From: Candidatus Heimdallarchaeota archaeon
Lineage (GTDB): Archaea; Asgardarchaeota; Heimdallarchaeia; Heimdallarchaeales; Kariarchaeaceae
Length of the DNA stretch: 11,029 nucleotides
Direction: 5' to 3'
Assembly (NCBI GenBank): GCA_021399405.1
Contig: JAAFKL010000082.1
Span: 1-11,029 of the forward strand
Part shown: positions 1 to 7,682 of the stretch, piece after piece
How the letters are laid out: each line of letters opens with the position of its first letter
How positions within the stretch are numbered: the first letter of the stretch is position 1
Made by a program: the position numbers and the translations under genes
The notes under the pieces: generated by a model
The model's database searches: none
What the model was told of the DNA's origin: nothing
What the model saw: only the letters and a program-made list of their open reading frames with translations

Positions 1-420
1 AAATTCGTAATTTTTATTGCAGCCGCATTTATGGGACCTGCACTTTCAGGAGTATGGGTTTCACAGCGACAGATGGTGCTTGAACTCGTTCCCAATGATG
101 AGGAAATTGGCCGTTATTTTGGAATGACCAAGTTCTCAGGTAAGCTAAGTTCTGCCATTGGTCCAATTCTTTTCTTTTCAACTTTCAAATTTGTCGAAAC
201 TCTGTATTCTGGTAACGATAGTCAGATTCAGATTGCATATCGCTATTCAATTGCAACGTTAACGATATTCTTGGCTGTTGGTTTCTATATTATGATGAAA
301 TATGTACCTAACAAATCCAAAGAATTTAAAATCAGGAAGAAACGGATTTCAGACGTCTTGGATGCATCAGATGCATTTGGAGAACATCAACATACCATAG
401 AATCAGATAAATCGACATAA
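1..420 (+). CDS. MFS transporter, UMF1/Atg22-like, C-terminal fragment
   Basis: The frame is open from the first base, so the gene begins left of the window and only the last 139 residues are seen. The fragment starts in a hydrophobic helix and runs through GPALSGVWVSQRQMVLELVP and YFGMTKFSGKLSSAIGP. This resembles the UMF1/Atg22 branch of the major facilitator superfamily, where a helix is followed by a Q/R-rich loop, 'LVP', 'FG', then 'GK.S...GP'. At least three more membrane helices can be seen, around residues 52-62, 78-98 and at the extreme N-terminus. A charged cytoplasmic tail of about 35 residues ends the protein. Family members are predicted secondary transporters of small solutes; yeast Atg22 exports amino acids from the vacuole. 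The substrate here cannot be told. The family call is from motif resemblance only; another MFS branch is possible. Confidence 0.75.
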   Translation, partial: KFVIFIAAAFMGPALSGVWVSQRQMVLELVPNDEEIGRYFGMTKFSGKLSSAIGPILFFSTFKFVETLYSGNDSQIQIAYRYSIATLTIFLAVGFYIMMKYVPNKSKEFKIRKKRISDVLDASDAFGEHQHTIESDKST

Positions 421-520
421 AAGTAGTAAAATAAATAATATTTAGAATGATTTAGTAAATTCTCAACTGTCTCTAGGTATACTTAACTTATCATAGTTGA
501 ATATTTCTCGTAATCAGATC

Positions 521-528
521 GGGGTAGG
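521..528 (+). promoter_or_regulatory. Possible ribosome binding site favouring the TTG start at 536
   Basis: A G-rich run, GGGGTAGG, ends 7 bases before the in-frame TTG at 536. The earlier in-frame TTG at 497 has no purine-rich stretch before it. The match to the archaeal anti-Shine-Dalgarno is imperfect, so this only tips the balance towards the shorter start. Confidence 0.35.
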
Positions 529-535
529 AAATCAC

Positions 536-1432
536 TTGTATGATAAATCTAGAGGAACGCAATTTCATCTAGTCACAGTACTAATTTTGGTCATTACATT
601 GACCAGTATCAACGTATTTGGGCTAACTAATCCTTTAGCTACATTACATCATAATTATGAGGATGAAACAGATTTGGATTTACTCGGTTACAACTGGGAA
701 GCTCTAGATCCAGCTAACACAATACAAGTATTGATTTCACCTGATTTTAGCTATACAGGTGAGAATTCACTCGTAATTGAATCCTATACTTTCGCTTCTG
801 AGACGTATTTGAGCATCCCATTAAATTTGGAGTTCAATCAGCTCGATTCAACAAATAATTTCTTTTCATTGTACTTCTATTCGTTTGGTCAAAGAATTTC
901 CGTAGTACGGTTGATATTTCTTGATTCAACAGGTAGACAATTATCTTTAGACTATGGTTACTCTGGCACAGCATGGGAGCCCGTCCCCATTTTCAATATC
1001 GATTCGGAATTTCCTGAGAATGAGTGGTTCTGGCTTTCACGAGATTTGAAATCTGATATTGAATTTGCACTTAATTTTGATGGATCTTATTACCCAGATG
1101 GATATACACCGATTGAACTTTTGGAATTATTTATTTTTCAACCCCTGGATGATGGTCTCTATGTAAATTTCATTGACGATTTGATATTCGCTGATAGTCC
1201 TGTTACGGAGATTGAGTTTAATGGCAATGATGATCTCACAAAATATCGGAATGTTGGTAATGTTGATCCTATTTCTAGAGGGATATTGGATATTGACGAG
1301 ACTACATCTGAAAATCTACCTTATCTTACAGATTTAGGTTTACCAGTTGATGGTGTCAGATTAGGTTTACTCATTGGAATACCACTGATTGTGGCAATTA
1401 TTGTAATTTTACTACTGAGACGTAGAAAGTAA
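536..1432 (+). CDS. Membrane-anchored surface protein with a beta-rich ectodomain
   Basis: The function is not recognised. From the TTG at 536 the protein has 298 residues: a short charged N-terminus, a hydrophobic signal segment (about residues 11-30), a long acidic, aromatic-rich extracellular region, and one C-terminal helix (276-294) ending in RRRK. This is type I topology, with nearly all of the protein outside the cell. The stretch GENSLVIESYTF near the N-terminus and VNFIDDLIF near the end of the domain resemble the first and last strands of jelly-roll, carbohydrate-binding-like modules, so a sugar- or surface-binding role is possible but unproven. An alternative TTG at 497 would add 13 residues before the signal segment. 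The shorter start gives a more usual signal peptide and has a G-rich site upstream. No enzyme motif is visible. Confidence 0.7.
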   Translation: MYDKSRGTQFHLVTVLILVITLTSINVFGLTNPLATLHHNYEDETDLDLLGYNWEALDPANTIQVLISPDFSYTGENSLVIESYTFASETYLSIPLNLEFNQLDSTNNFFSLYFYSFGQRISVVRLIFLDSTGRQLSLDYGYSGTAWEPVPIFNIDSEFPENEWFWLSRDLKSDIEFALNFDGSYYPDGYTPIELLELFIFQPLDDGLYVNFIDDLIFADSPVTEIEFNGNDDLTKYRNVGNVDPISRGILDIDETTSENLPYLTDLGLPVDGVRLGLLIGIPLIVAIIVILLLRRRK

Positions 1433-1439
1433 TTTGGTT

Positions 1440-1455
1440 AAGTATCCCTATACTT
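1440..1455. terminator. Small hairpin between convergent genes
   Basis: AAGTAT and ATACTT form a perfect 6-bp stem with a 4-base loop (CCCT) in the 15-base gap between two convergent genes. It overlaps the last bases of the minus-strand gene. It could help end transcription in both directions, but there is no strong T-run and archaeal terminators rarely need a hairpin, so the role is a guess. Confidence 0.25.
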
Positions 1456-1876
1456 GGGCATTTTTAGCATTTCTCAGTAATAGAGTTGAAATTAAACTTC
1501 CAATAGCTCCACCGTAAAAACCTTCTCCAAACCACCAATCAGTATTCTCAGAGGCCAGTGCAATAAATAGTAATCCGCCTGCAAGTATTGCAATTAGAGC
1601 AAATTTGCTAATTTTTAACATTAATTCTAATTGGTCTATTGTAGGTTCTTCTTTAGTTCCATTATAAGATAGATAAGCTACATAAAGCATACCCGCAGCA
1701 ACGGGTCCCAAAATTAAAAATGCAGATCCAGTGAATGTACTCACCGATCCCCATTCTTCAACATAGTAGCCATAATTATACCATCCTGCAAATTCTCCTA
1801 CTAATACCATAATTCCCCCTATCAGGCTGACAATAAAGGAGCCCATATAATAATTTGAGACATTTTCAGTACTCAT
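1448..1876 (-). CDS. Small four-helix membrane protein of unknown function
   Basis: The family is not recognised. From the ATG at 1876 the product has 142 residues with four likely membrane helices, at about residues 12-31, 48-70, 90-109 and 119-134. The first loop is rich in Trp and Tyr (GWYNYGYYVEEWG) and so probably lies at the membrane-water interface. The loop between helices 2 and 3 is charged (GTKEEPTIDQ). No channel, transporter or enzyme motif is visible. A TTG at 1888 in the same frame would add four residues (MEIL); ATG is preferred because neither start has a Shine-Dalgarno sequence. The gene runs convergently to the preceding surface protein and divergently from the 691-residue surface protein, so it is transcribed alone. 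Confidence 0.65.
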   Translation of the reverse strand: MSTENVSNYYMGSFIVSLIGGIMVLVGEFAGWYNYGYYVEEWGSVSTFTGSAFLILGPVAAGMLYVAYLSYNGTKEEPTIDQLELMLKISKFALIAILAGGLLFIALASENTDWWFGEGFYGGAIGSLISTLLLRNAKNAQV

Positions 1877-2060
1877 AAGGATTTCCAATTATAGTAAATT
1901 GAAAAGGATTAGGGGGATATAATGAATAATAACCAAATTTTTGATTTTACTTAATTGGTAATTCAATTTAATTTGTATAGTTAATGCGTCTGTGGGTAAT
2001 AACCATTGTTTCAAACACAAAATCTCATCGATATTTATTATAAAAAAATTAAACAATTTA

Positions 2061-2075
2061 CGAAAGGTATAAAAT
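2061..2075 (+). promoter_or_regulatory. BRE/TATA-like archaeal promoter
   Basis: A purine-rich CGAAAGG is followed directly by TATAAAAT (2068-2075), the usual archaeal BRE plus TATA arrangement. Transcription would start about 25 bases on, near 2095-2100, leaving a leader of 20-25 bases that includes the ribosome binding site at 2108-2116. The rest of the 1877-2120 interval is AT-rich with no gene that I can support. Confidence 0.6.
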
Positions 2076-2107
2076 GATATAAGCTAGATTACCAACATAT
2101 ATGGTTC

Positions 2108-2116
2108 GAGGGGGAG
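2108..2116 (+). promoter_or_regulatory. Strong ribosome binding site that decides a TTG start
   Basis: The purine run GAGGGGGAG ends 4 bases before TTG 2121. It is the main reason to accept a TTG codon as the start of the long surface protein. No in-frame ATG lies near it. Confidence 0.6.
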
Positions 2117-2120
2117 TAAA

Positions 2121-4196
2121 TTGAGAAAGCGGACGAAAGTTCACAGCTTCTCGATTATATTTTTGCTTTTCAGTTTTTCAATCATACCTGGAAGGTTAGA
2201 AATACCCAATGAATCAAGAATTGTCCATACCAACATTTCTGCTCAATCTACAGATTCAAATTATGAATTTAATACGTTTAGTGATGAATTCACAACCTCT
2301 GGGACCGGTTATGATCAATCACTTTGGCATGCGGTCCAAAAAGGAAATGGAAATATTTTAAACGAAGAAAAATCTATAATCCTCGACTCTGGAGATGGTG
2401 GCTATCAATTATTAAAATCTAGGCGTATTTTTGATATTGAATCCTCTACAACTATAACAATGAGAGCTAGTTATGAAGGGGATTCAGAATTTGTATATTT
2501 TGGTTGGGCATCAAGTCTTCCAGAAGAATCAAATAATCATGTTTGGAGTCCTCATAATTCAGAAAATGCGGTATACCTAAAAAATTCTAATTTCTTGGGA
2601 CAGTGGGAATTAGAAGTAATAAAAGATTACTCATCAATTTTTACTATGGGGATTGAGGTTGATTTAACTGAATATGTTTCATTTTATCTATCTTGGAGTT
2701 CAGTTGGAATTGAAGTAAAGCTTGACGGAGAGCAGATACTATATTTCGAGAATGAAAATGATATTATTCCTACACACCAAATGTATCAGTACATTGGGAT
2801 ACAATCATGGGGTTCTCCACACAGTGTTAACTATCTTGAAGTATCAAATATTATTCTACAAGGTCCAACTACCTCCTCAGATATGCCCATGTTTCTCAAC
2901 CCTAATAACGGATATTTGTTTATTGAGGGTGACACTGATATGACACTTTCTTGGATAGTTGAGGATGATAATCCTGATAATTACACTTTATGGTTGGCTG
3001 GTACATTTGTCGACGGAGGAAGTTGGGAATCAAATCAGGTAATTACTTACACAATTGACAATTTTGGTGTTGGTCTATATCAAATGATAATTCAGATTTG
3101 GGATCGTACTGGAAATTCGATAATCCAAGCCGTATTTGTGAAAATCATTCAATCTATGTATTTTACGAATACTGAATATAGGGAAGATTTTGATGGTCCA
3201 TCACTTGGTACTGATTGGACACTTCATCAAGTGCAAAGTTCAACCTTTGAATTTCAAGATGGGAATCTAAATATCGAAGGTGGTGGGGTAGCTGTTATCG
3301 AAAATACTGAACCCCAATCTATCAATAGTTCATTTCTAATCAATATTGCCATGAATGAACCAGTAACTCATGGAGGTTCTGGATTCGGTTTGAGTAATTA
3401 TGATTATACATCAACTAGTTTTAGTGAAGGAGGTTCTGCCTTCTCTCCATTTATCAGAGATGATGCTTCAGATGCCATTTTTGTTGACAACAGTGGCGAT
3501 GGGTCTCATTATGCTATTTTGCTCAAAACTAACAATATAATTTCTGAATACAATTTTTACTTAGAAGATCCACAAATACAGGATTTTCTACTATTGCGAA
3601 ATTTGAATGGAATTGAACTCTATATTTCAAACAAGCTAGTCCGTAGCTTTGATGCAGTATCTTATGTTCTGCCACAAATTGATTTATTTTTTTCAGCTTA
3701 TGCAACCAGCTGGGCTAAACCCGGTTTCAGCCAAATCAATTATTATCAGATCCAAAATGATACAAGTCCAATAATTCCCAATGATGTAACACTTGAACTA
3801 CCTCTTGATAATACATTTTCCTTTATACTCTCGGATGAGATTATCATTGAGACAATTAATGACATTGATGATGTTACCACAATAACGAGTTCTGAAACAT
3901 TCATAACTAATGGGACACTCTCTGAAGAGTTAGATTTGAATTTACGAGCAATTATAATAGGTGCAGTTGGTCTCTCTTTGATTATTGCCACAATAGTAAT
4001 TATTAATCGGAGATTCAATCCTAGATTTTCAGGTTTCAGTAAAGAGTTTGAAGATGGTTTAGTTGACGAATTGGAAGGATTTGAAACAGATGATCGTATA
4101 AACACATTACCATTTTCTGGGGTTTGTACCAGTTGTGGTGTGCTACCAAATGATACGGATATGGTCTGCCAATCTTGTGGTATAAATTTTCGATAG
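2121..4196 (+). CDS. Large surface protein: two jelly-roll domains, Ig-like domain, one membrane helix, cytoplasmic zinc ribbon
   Basis: The 691-residue product starts with a basic N-terminus and a hydrophobic signal segment (about residues 9-23). Residues 50-245 form a beta-rich domain opening with FSDEF and LWHAVQ, in the style of LamG/concanavalin-like jelly rolls. Residues 255-340 look like an Ig/PKD-type domain (LSWIVEDDNPDNYTLWL, then GLYQMIIQIWDRTGNS). Residues 354-546 are a second jelly-roll-like domain opening with REDFDGPSLGTDW. After a linker, a single helix spans about 610-628, followed by a 60-residue cytoplasmic tail ending in a zinc ribbon with C669-x2-C672 and C683-x2-C686. 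No catalytic residues were recognised. A likely role is binding surface polysaccharide or another cell, with the zinc ribbon on the inside. The promoter at 2061-2075 and the strong Shine-Dalgarno fix the start. The fold names are inferred from sequence pattern. Confidence 0.8.
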   Translation: MRKRTKVHSFSIIFLLFSFSIIPGRLEIPNESRIVHTNISAQSTDSNYEFNTFSDEFTTSGTGYDQSLWHAVQKGNGNILNEEKSIILDSGDGGYQLLKSRRIFDIESSTTITMRASYEGDSEFVYFGWASSLPEESNNHVWSPHNSENAVYLKNSNFLGQWELEVIKDYSSIFTMGIEVDLTEYVSFYLSWSSVGIEVKLDGEQILYFENENDIIPTHQMYQYIGIQSWGSPHSVNYLEVSNIILQGPTTSSDMPMFLNPNNGYLFIEGDTDMTLSWIVEDDNPDNYTLWLAGTFVDGGSWESNQVITYTIDNFGVGLYQMIIQIWDRTGNSIIQAVFVKIIQSMYFTNTEYREDFDGPSLGTDWTLHQVQSSTFEFQDGNLNIEGGGVAVIENTEPQSINSSFLINIAMNEPVTHGGSGFGLSNYDYTSTSFSEGGSAFSPFIRDDASDAIFVDNSGDGSHYAILLKTNNIISEYNFYLEDPQIQDFLLLRNLNGIELYISNKLVRSFDAVSYVLPQIDLFFSAYATSWAKPGFSQINYYQIQNDTSPIIPNDVTLELPLDNTFSFILSDEIIIETINDIDDVTTITSSETFITNGTLSEELDLNLRAIIIGAVGLSLIIATIVIINRRFNPRFSGFSKEFEDGLVDELEGFETDDRINTLPFSGVCTSCGVLPNDTDMVCQSCGINFR

Positions 4197-4253
4197 TGCC
4201 GCATAATATCTCAAACTTCAAGGTATGAACTATCATTTATCTGCTGTTTTTCT

Positions 4254-4268
4254 CCAAATATTTTTATA
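4254..4268 (+). promoter_or_regulatory. Candidate clpB promoter (BRE/TATA-like)
   Basis: CCAAAT (4254-4259) lies just before TTTTTATA (4261-4268), a plausible TATA box for clpB. Transcription would start near 4288-4293, within or at the edge of the 15-bp palindrome at 4290-4304. The word ATACTAT occurs twice here, at 4266-4272 and 4284-4290, 18 bases apart. Confidence 0.45.
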
Positions 4269-4289
4269 CTATCGATCACTATGATACTA

Positions 4290-4304
4290 TTAGTACTGTA
4301 CTAA
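4290..4304. promoter_or_regulatory. Perfect 15-bp palindrome, candidate stress operator for clpB
   Basis: TTAGTAC-T-GTACTAA has seven perfect base pairs of symmetry around one central base. It lies 23 bases before the clpB ATG and about where transcription should begin, the place for a repressor to block RNA polymerase. Archaeal heat-shock regulators such as Phr and HSR1 bind short inverted repeats in this position, but this sequence does not closely match the published motifs I recall, so the regulator is unknown. Confidence 0.5.
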
Positions 4305-4317
4305 AAGTAACAAACAT

Positions 4318-4324
4318 AGGTGAT
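4318..4324 (+). promoter_or_regulatory. Ribosome binding site of clpB
   Basis: AGGTGAT is complementary to the archaeal 16S rRNA tail (ATCACCT) and sits 3 bases before ATG 4328. It selects this ATG over the in-frame ATG at 4346, and supports an archaeal host. Confidence 0.7.
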
Positions 4325-4327
4325 ATT

Positions 4328-6928
4328 ATGGTAAATTTCAAAAAAATGACATATAAAACCCAAGAAACAATATCTCACGCACAATCACTGGCGAGTAAAA
4401 ATAATCATACAGAAATCACTCCATATCATATTATGCTTGCATTAATTGACACAGATGTTTCTGGAGATATCATCTTGACAATATTGCAAAAAACTGGTGT
4501 GTCAGTTCCAAAATTAAGAAGCGAACTCAACTTTGAATTTAATAGACAAGCACAAATTACAGGTGAAGATATTGATCCTAGATTAAGTACATCAGCAGGT
4601 AAATCCATTGAAGAAGCAGAAAATTATGCATCTAAGATGGGTGATGAATTTGTGGCTTTAGATCACGTTTTGCTTGGATTGAGTGCAAAAACAAAAGAAA
4701 TTTCCGCCCTTCTAAAATCACAAAATGTCAAAACCAAAGATTTAGAATTGGCTATCAATGAAATTCGATCCGGTCAAAATATATCGGATCAAGGTGCGGA
4801 TACTCGATTTCAAGCATTGAAACATTATACTATCAATTTTACAGAACTTGCAAACCAAGGAAAATTGGACCCTGTCATTGGTAGAGACGAGGAAATTCGT
4901 AGAATCATTCATATACTGTCCAGGAGAACGAAAAATAACCCGATTCTTGTAGGGTCTCCAGGGGTGGGGAAAACTGCCATTGTGGAGGGTTTGGCTCGTA
5001 GAATTGCAATAAAAGATGTACCTGAATCACTAAAAAATAAACAACTATTATCATTAGATATGGGCTCATTATTGGCTGGAGCCAAGTATAGGGGCGAATT
5101 TGAAGATAGACTCAAAGGTGTAGTCAAAGAAATCGAATCATCAGATGGAGAGATTATTTTATTTATTGATGAGATTCATACGATTGTTGGAGCTGGTGCC
5201 ACGGGTGAGGGTGCAATGGATGCTTCTAATCTACTGAAGCCTGCACTTGCTAGGGGGTCCCTGCATGCTATTGGTGCCACAACCTTTGCAGAGTATAGGA
5301 AACATATTGAGAAGGATGCTGCATTAGAACGAAGATTCCAACCAGTTCAAGTTTCTGAACCAACGGTATCTGAATCCATTTCAATCCTAAGGGGCTTAAA
5401 AGAACGGTATGAAGCCCATCATAAAATACAGATTCTAGATGAAGCAATTATTGCTGCAGCTACACTTTCAGATCGTTATATATCTGACCGATTTTTGCCT
5501 GACAAAGCAATTGATCTCGTCGATGAAGCTTCAGCTAAAATTGCAATGGAGATACAATCAATGCCTAGTGAGATGGATGAGCTCAAAAGATCGATCGATC
5601 GACTTGAAATCGAAAGACAGTTGTTCAAGAGAGAATCTGATAAAGTAGCAAAAAATAAATTACAAGATGTTGAAAGCCAATTAGAAGAATTAAAGGGGAA
5701 ATTTGCTTCATTGCAAACTCAATGGGATAAAGAGCGAGCTTCAATTGCAGAAATCTCTAATCTTAAGGAACAAATTGAAAACTTGAAAATCGAAATTGAA
5801 AATGCTACTAGACAAGGAGATTATGAGGCTGTTGGAAGATTTACTCATCGTGATATGCCTGAATTAGAAAAGCAGATCGAGAATAGAAAGACTGAACTTG
5901 AAGAATTTCAGAAAAATGGGAGCTTGTTGAGAGAACATGTAAGTGAGGAAGATATTGCCGAAGCAATCGCCCGCTGGACCGGTATACCCATCAAGAAGCT
6001 ATTGCAAGAAGAAAGTGATAAATTAATGACAATGGAATTAACTCTTGCAAAAAGAGTGAAAGGACAGGACCACGCAATACAAGTATTGTCAGAAACAGTC
6101 AGAAGAGCACGAGCAGGATTGGTTGATGAGGGTAGACCGCTCGGTAGTTTTATCTTCTTGGGACCAACAGGTGTTGGCAAGACAGAACTCGCAAAAGCTT
6201 TGGCAGAATTTCTATTTGATTCCGAGGATCTTTTGATAAGGCTTGATATGTCTGAATACAAAGAATCTCATTCAATTGCAAAATTAATTGGAGCACCACC
6301 TGGCTATATTGGACATGATGAAGGGGGTCAGTTAACTGAACAAGTACGAAGAAAACCATATTCTGTCATATTATTAGATGAGCTTGAAAAGGCGCATCCT
6401 GATGTTTTCAATATGCTTTTGCAAATTTTAGATGATGGTAGGCTTACTGATTCAAAGGGAAGAACAGTTAATTTTGCAAATACTGTAATTATTGCAACCT
6501 CCAATGTGGGATCTGAGAAAATATTCCAGATGACTCAAAATGAGACTTTTGAAGGGATTACTGATGAAATTATGGATGACTTGAGATATTATTTCAAACC
6601 TGAATTCTTGAATAGATTAGATGAAATTGTAGTTTTCAATACTCTCGGTAAAGAGCTGATGACAGAAATTGTAGACATCCAATTAGCTGAACTAAATGAA
6701 AAGTTACTGACACAGCATTTACAATTGTTTGTAACAGATAGGAGTCGGGAATTCTTGGCTGAGAAAGGCTATGATCCAAGTTTTGGAGCACGGCCACTTA
6801 GAAGAACCATTCAAAAATACTTATTGAATCCTCTATCCAATTATCTATTATCTGAACAGAATCCAAAGGATAAGAAATTACAAGCAGAATTAAAAAATGA
6901 TAAACTTGAGATTTCTGTTTTAAATTAA
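4328..6928 (+). CDS. clpB: ATP-dependent protein disaggregase ClpB (Hsp104 family)
   Basis: ClpB is a cytoplasmic hexameric AAA+ machine that threads aggregated proteins through its pore, usually with DnaK/DnaJ/GrpE. At 866 residues it is full length for the family. Order: Clp N-domain (about 1-150); AAA1 with Walker A GSPGVGKT (209-216), pore-loop Tyr254 in GAKYRGEFE, Walker B FIDE (279-282) and arginines R335/R336; a long coiled-coil middle domain (about 410-530), which separates ClpB from ClpA and ClpC; AAA2 with Walker A GPTGVGKT (612-619), pore-loop Tyr660 in GYIG, Walker B LLDE (682-685), Arg763 in EFLNRLDE and the sensor-2 GAR motif (820-822). All key residues are intact, so it should be active. 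No DnaK-system gene is in the window. ClpB is patchy in archaea and generally regarded as acquired from bacteria. It has its own promoter, palindrome and Shine-Dalgarno, pointing to stress-controlled single-gene expression. Confidence 0.97.
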   Translation: MVNFKKMTYKTQETISHAQSLASKNNHTEITPYHIMLALIDTDVSGDIILTILQKTGVSVPKLRSELNFEFNRQAQITGEDIDPRLSTSAGKSIEEAENYASKMGDEFVALDHVLLGLSAKTKEISALLKSQNVKTKDLELAINEIRSGQNISDQGADTRFQALKHYTINFTELANQGKLDPVIGRDEEIRRIIHILSRRTKNNPILVGSPGVGKTAIVEGLARRIAIKDVPESLKNKQLLSLDMGSLLAGAKYRGEFEDRLKGVVKEIESSDGEIILFIDEIHTIVGAGATGEGAMDASNLLKPALARGSLHAIGATTFAEYRKHIEKDAALERRFQPVQVSEPTVSESISILRGLKERYEAHHKIQILDEAIIAAATLSDRYISDRFLPDKAIDLVDEASAKIAMEIQSMPSEMDELKRSIDRLEIERQLFKRESDKVAKNKLQDVESQLEELKGKFASLQTQWDKERASIAEISNLKEQIENLKIEIENATRQGDYEAVGRFTHRDMPELEKQIENRKTELEEFQKNGSLLREHVSEEDIAEAIARWTGIPIKKLLQEESDKLMTMELTLAKRVKGQDHAIQVLSETVRRARAGLVDEGRPLGSFIFLGPTGVGKTELAKALAEFLFDSEDLLIRLDMSEYKESHSIAKLIGAPPGYIGHDEGGQLTEQVRRKPYSVILLDELEKAHPDVFNMLLQILDDGRLTDSKGRTVNFANTVIIATSNVGSEKIFQMTQNETFEGITDEIMDDLRYYFKPEFLNRLDEIVVFNTLGKELMTEIVDIQLAELNEKLLTQHLQLFVTDRSREFLAEKGYDPSFGARPLRRTIQKYLLNPLSNYLLSEQNPKDKKLQAELKNDKLEISVLN

Positions 6929-7001
6929 TTCTCATAAATTACAAAACTTTCTTTTCCCGACAAGTACAACATTTAATTGATGGAGATAATATCTGAATCA
7001 A

Positions 7002-7523
7002 ATGGAAATAGAGGAGAGAAAAAATTTTGTCAGATCAATTTTTGCATCACTCGATAATCATGAATTCGATAACTTTAGAACATTACTAATTGACAATTTA
7101 CATCCAGATGCACACATGAATAAAATCGAAAATACAGGTTCTCGGCTCCATCAGAACAAATCATTCGAAGAAAGTGTAGAATCATGGATTAAATATAATC
7201 GACTGTTTGAAAATAATTACAATATTCTTTATTTAATGGCCGAAGGAGACAAGGTGGGGGCATTTATTGAAGTAACTCAAATTTTACTTGAAGATTGGCA
7301 ACTTGAAACAATAAATAAAGTTATCCCGAAAGGATCAGAATACACTCTTTTACAATTTCATGGTATCACGTTTAAAGATAATAAGCTGTATACAATGGAT
7401 CGGGTTTCTGATTGGGTTAAACGTGATATCGGATGGGGTATCATTAGTGAGGAAAATAAAGATATGAAAATTTCCGCGTATTTTCACCATTTACAGCAAG
7501 TAGGTCTCATACCTGTTGATTAG
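7002..7523 (+). CDS. SnoaL-like/NTF2-fold protein 1
   Basis: This 173-residue soluble protein starts 73 bases after clpB with an ATG; a GGAG lies about 17 bases upstream, too far to be a normal ribosome site. The sequence has the pattern of a SnoaL-like NTF2 fold. There are N-terminal helices (ERKNFVRSIFASLDNHEFDNF), then FENNYNILYLMAEGDKVGAFIEV, a beta strand ending in LLQFHGITFKDNKLY, and a C-terminal helix ending HHLQQVGLIPVD, much like the 'QlGllP' end of SnoaL-type proteins. The fold serves many roles, including polyketide cyclase, isomerase, dehydratase and ligand carrier, so a reaction cannot be assigned. It shares general layout and the C-terminal '(V/I)G(L/M)(I/L)P' with the next gene, suggesting distant paralogues. 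Whether it is co-transcribed with clpB is unclear. Confidence 0.7.
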   Translation: MEIEERKNFVRSIFASLDNHEFDNFRTLLIDNLHPDAHMNKIENTGSRLHQNKSFEESVESWIKYNRLFENNYNILYLMAEGDKVGAFIEVTQILLEDWQLETINKVIPKGSEYTLLQFHGITFKDNKLYTMDRVSDWVKRDIGWGIISEENKDMKISAYFHHLQQVGLIPVD

Positions 7524-7682
7524 TTTATAGTTAGTTTATTGCTTTTCATGGAAAAAAATCGGCAAGTGTATCACCTAAGGTGTGAAACAAAACCTAGTTT
7601 ATCAAATAAAAGTAAACTAGAGATCTCAGATTCAAATTAGGTCAATTCTTTAACTGTATCAGTTAAAAATTCTTAAACACAC
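7524..7682. promoter_or_regulatory. Intergenic region with three inverted repeats and repeated TAGTTTAT words
   Basis: Between the two SnoaL-like genes lie three perfect inverted repeats: CACCT-A-AGGTG (7572-7582), CTAGTTTA with TAAACTAG over an 11-base loop (7594-7620), and TTTAACTG-TAT-CAGTTAAA (7649-7667). The word TAGTTTAT occurs three times, at 7521-7528, 7532-7539 and 7595-7602; its inverse ATAAACTA is nearly present in the right arm of the second repeat. The last palindrome ends 15 bases before the next start codon, a likely operator position. No gene is seen here. Confidence 0.5.

Noticed and set aside
1877..2120. Possible small RNA or small gene in the longest intergenic stretch
   Set aside because: Apart from promoter and ribosome-site signals for the gene at 2121, I see only AT-rich sequence with no stable stem or supported frame.
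2722..2943. A 73-residue plus-strand frame inside the large surface gene
   Set aside because: It is out of frame within a continuous well-formed gene and has no ribosome site or recognisable content.
3746..4236. Open frames of 152 and 66 residues on the minus strand
   Set aside because: They are antisense to the end of the 691-residue surface protein, where the membrane helix and zinc ribbon show the plus strand is coding.
5908..6359. Minus-strand open frames of 117 and 69 residues
   Set aside because: They are shadows of the second AAA domain of clpB, which has all expected motifs on the plus strand.
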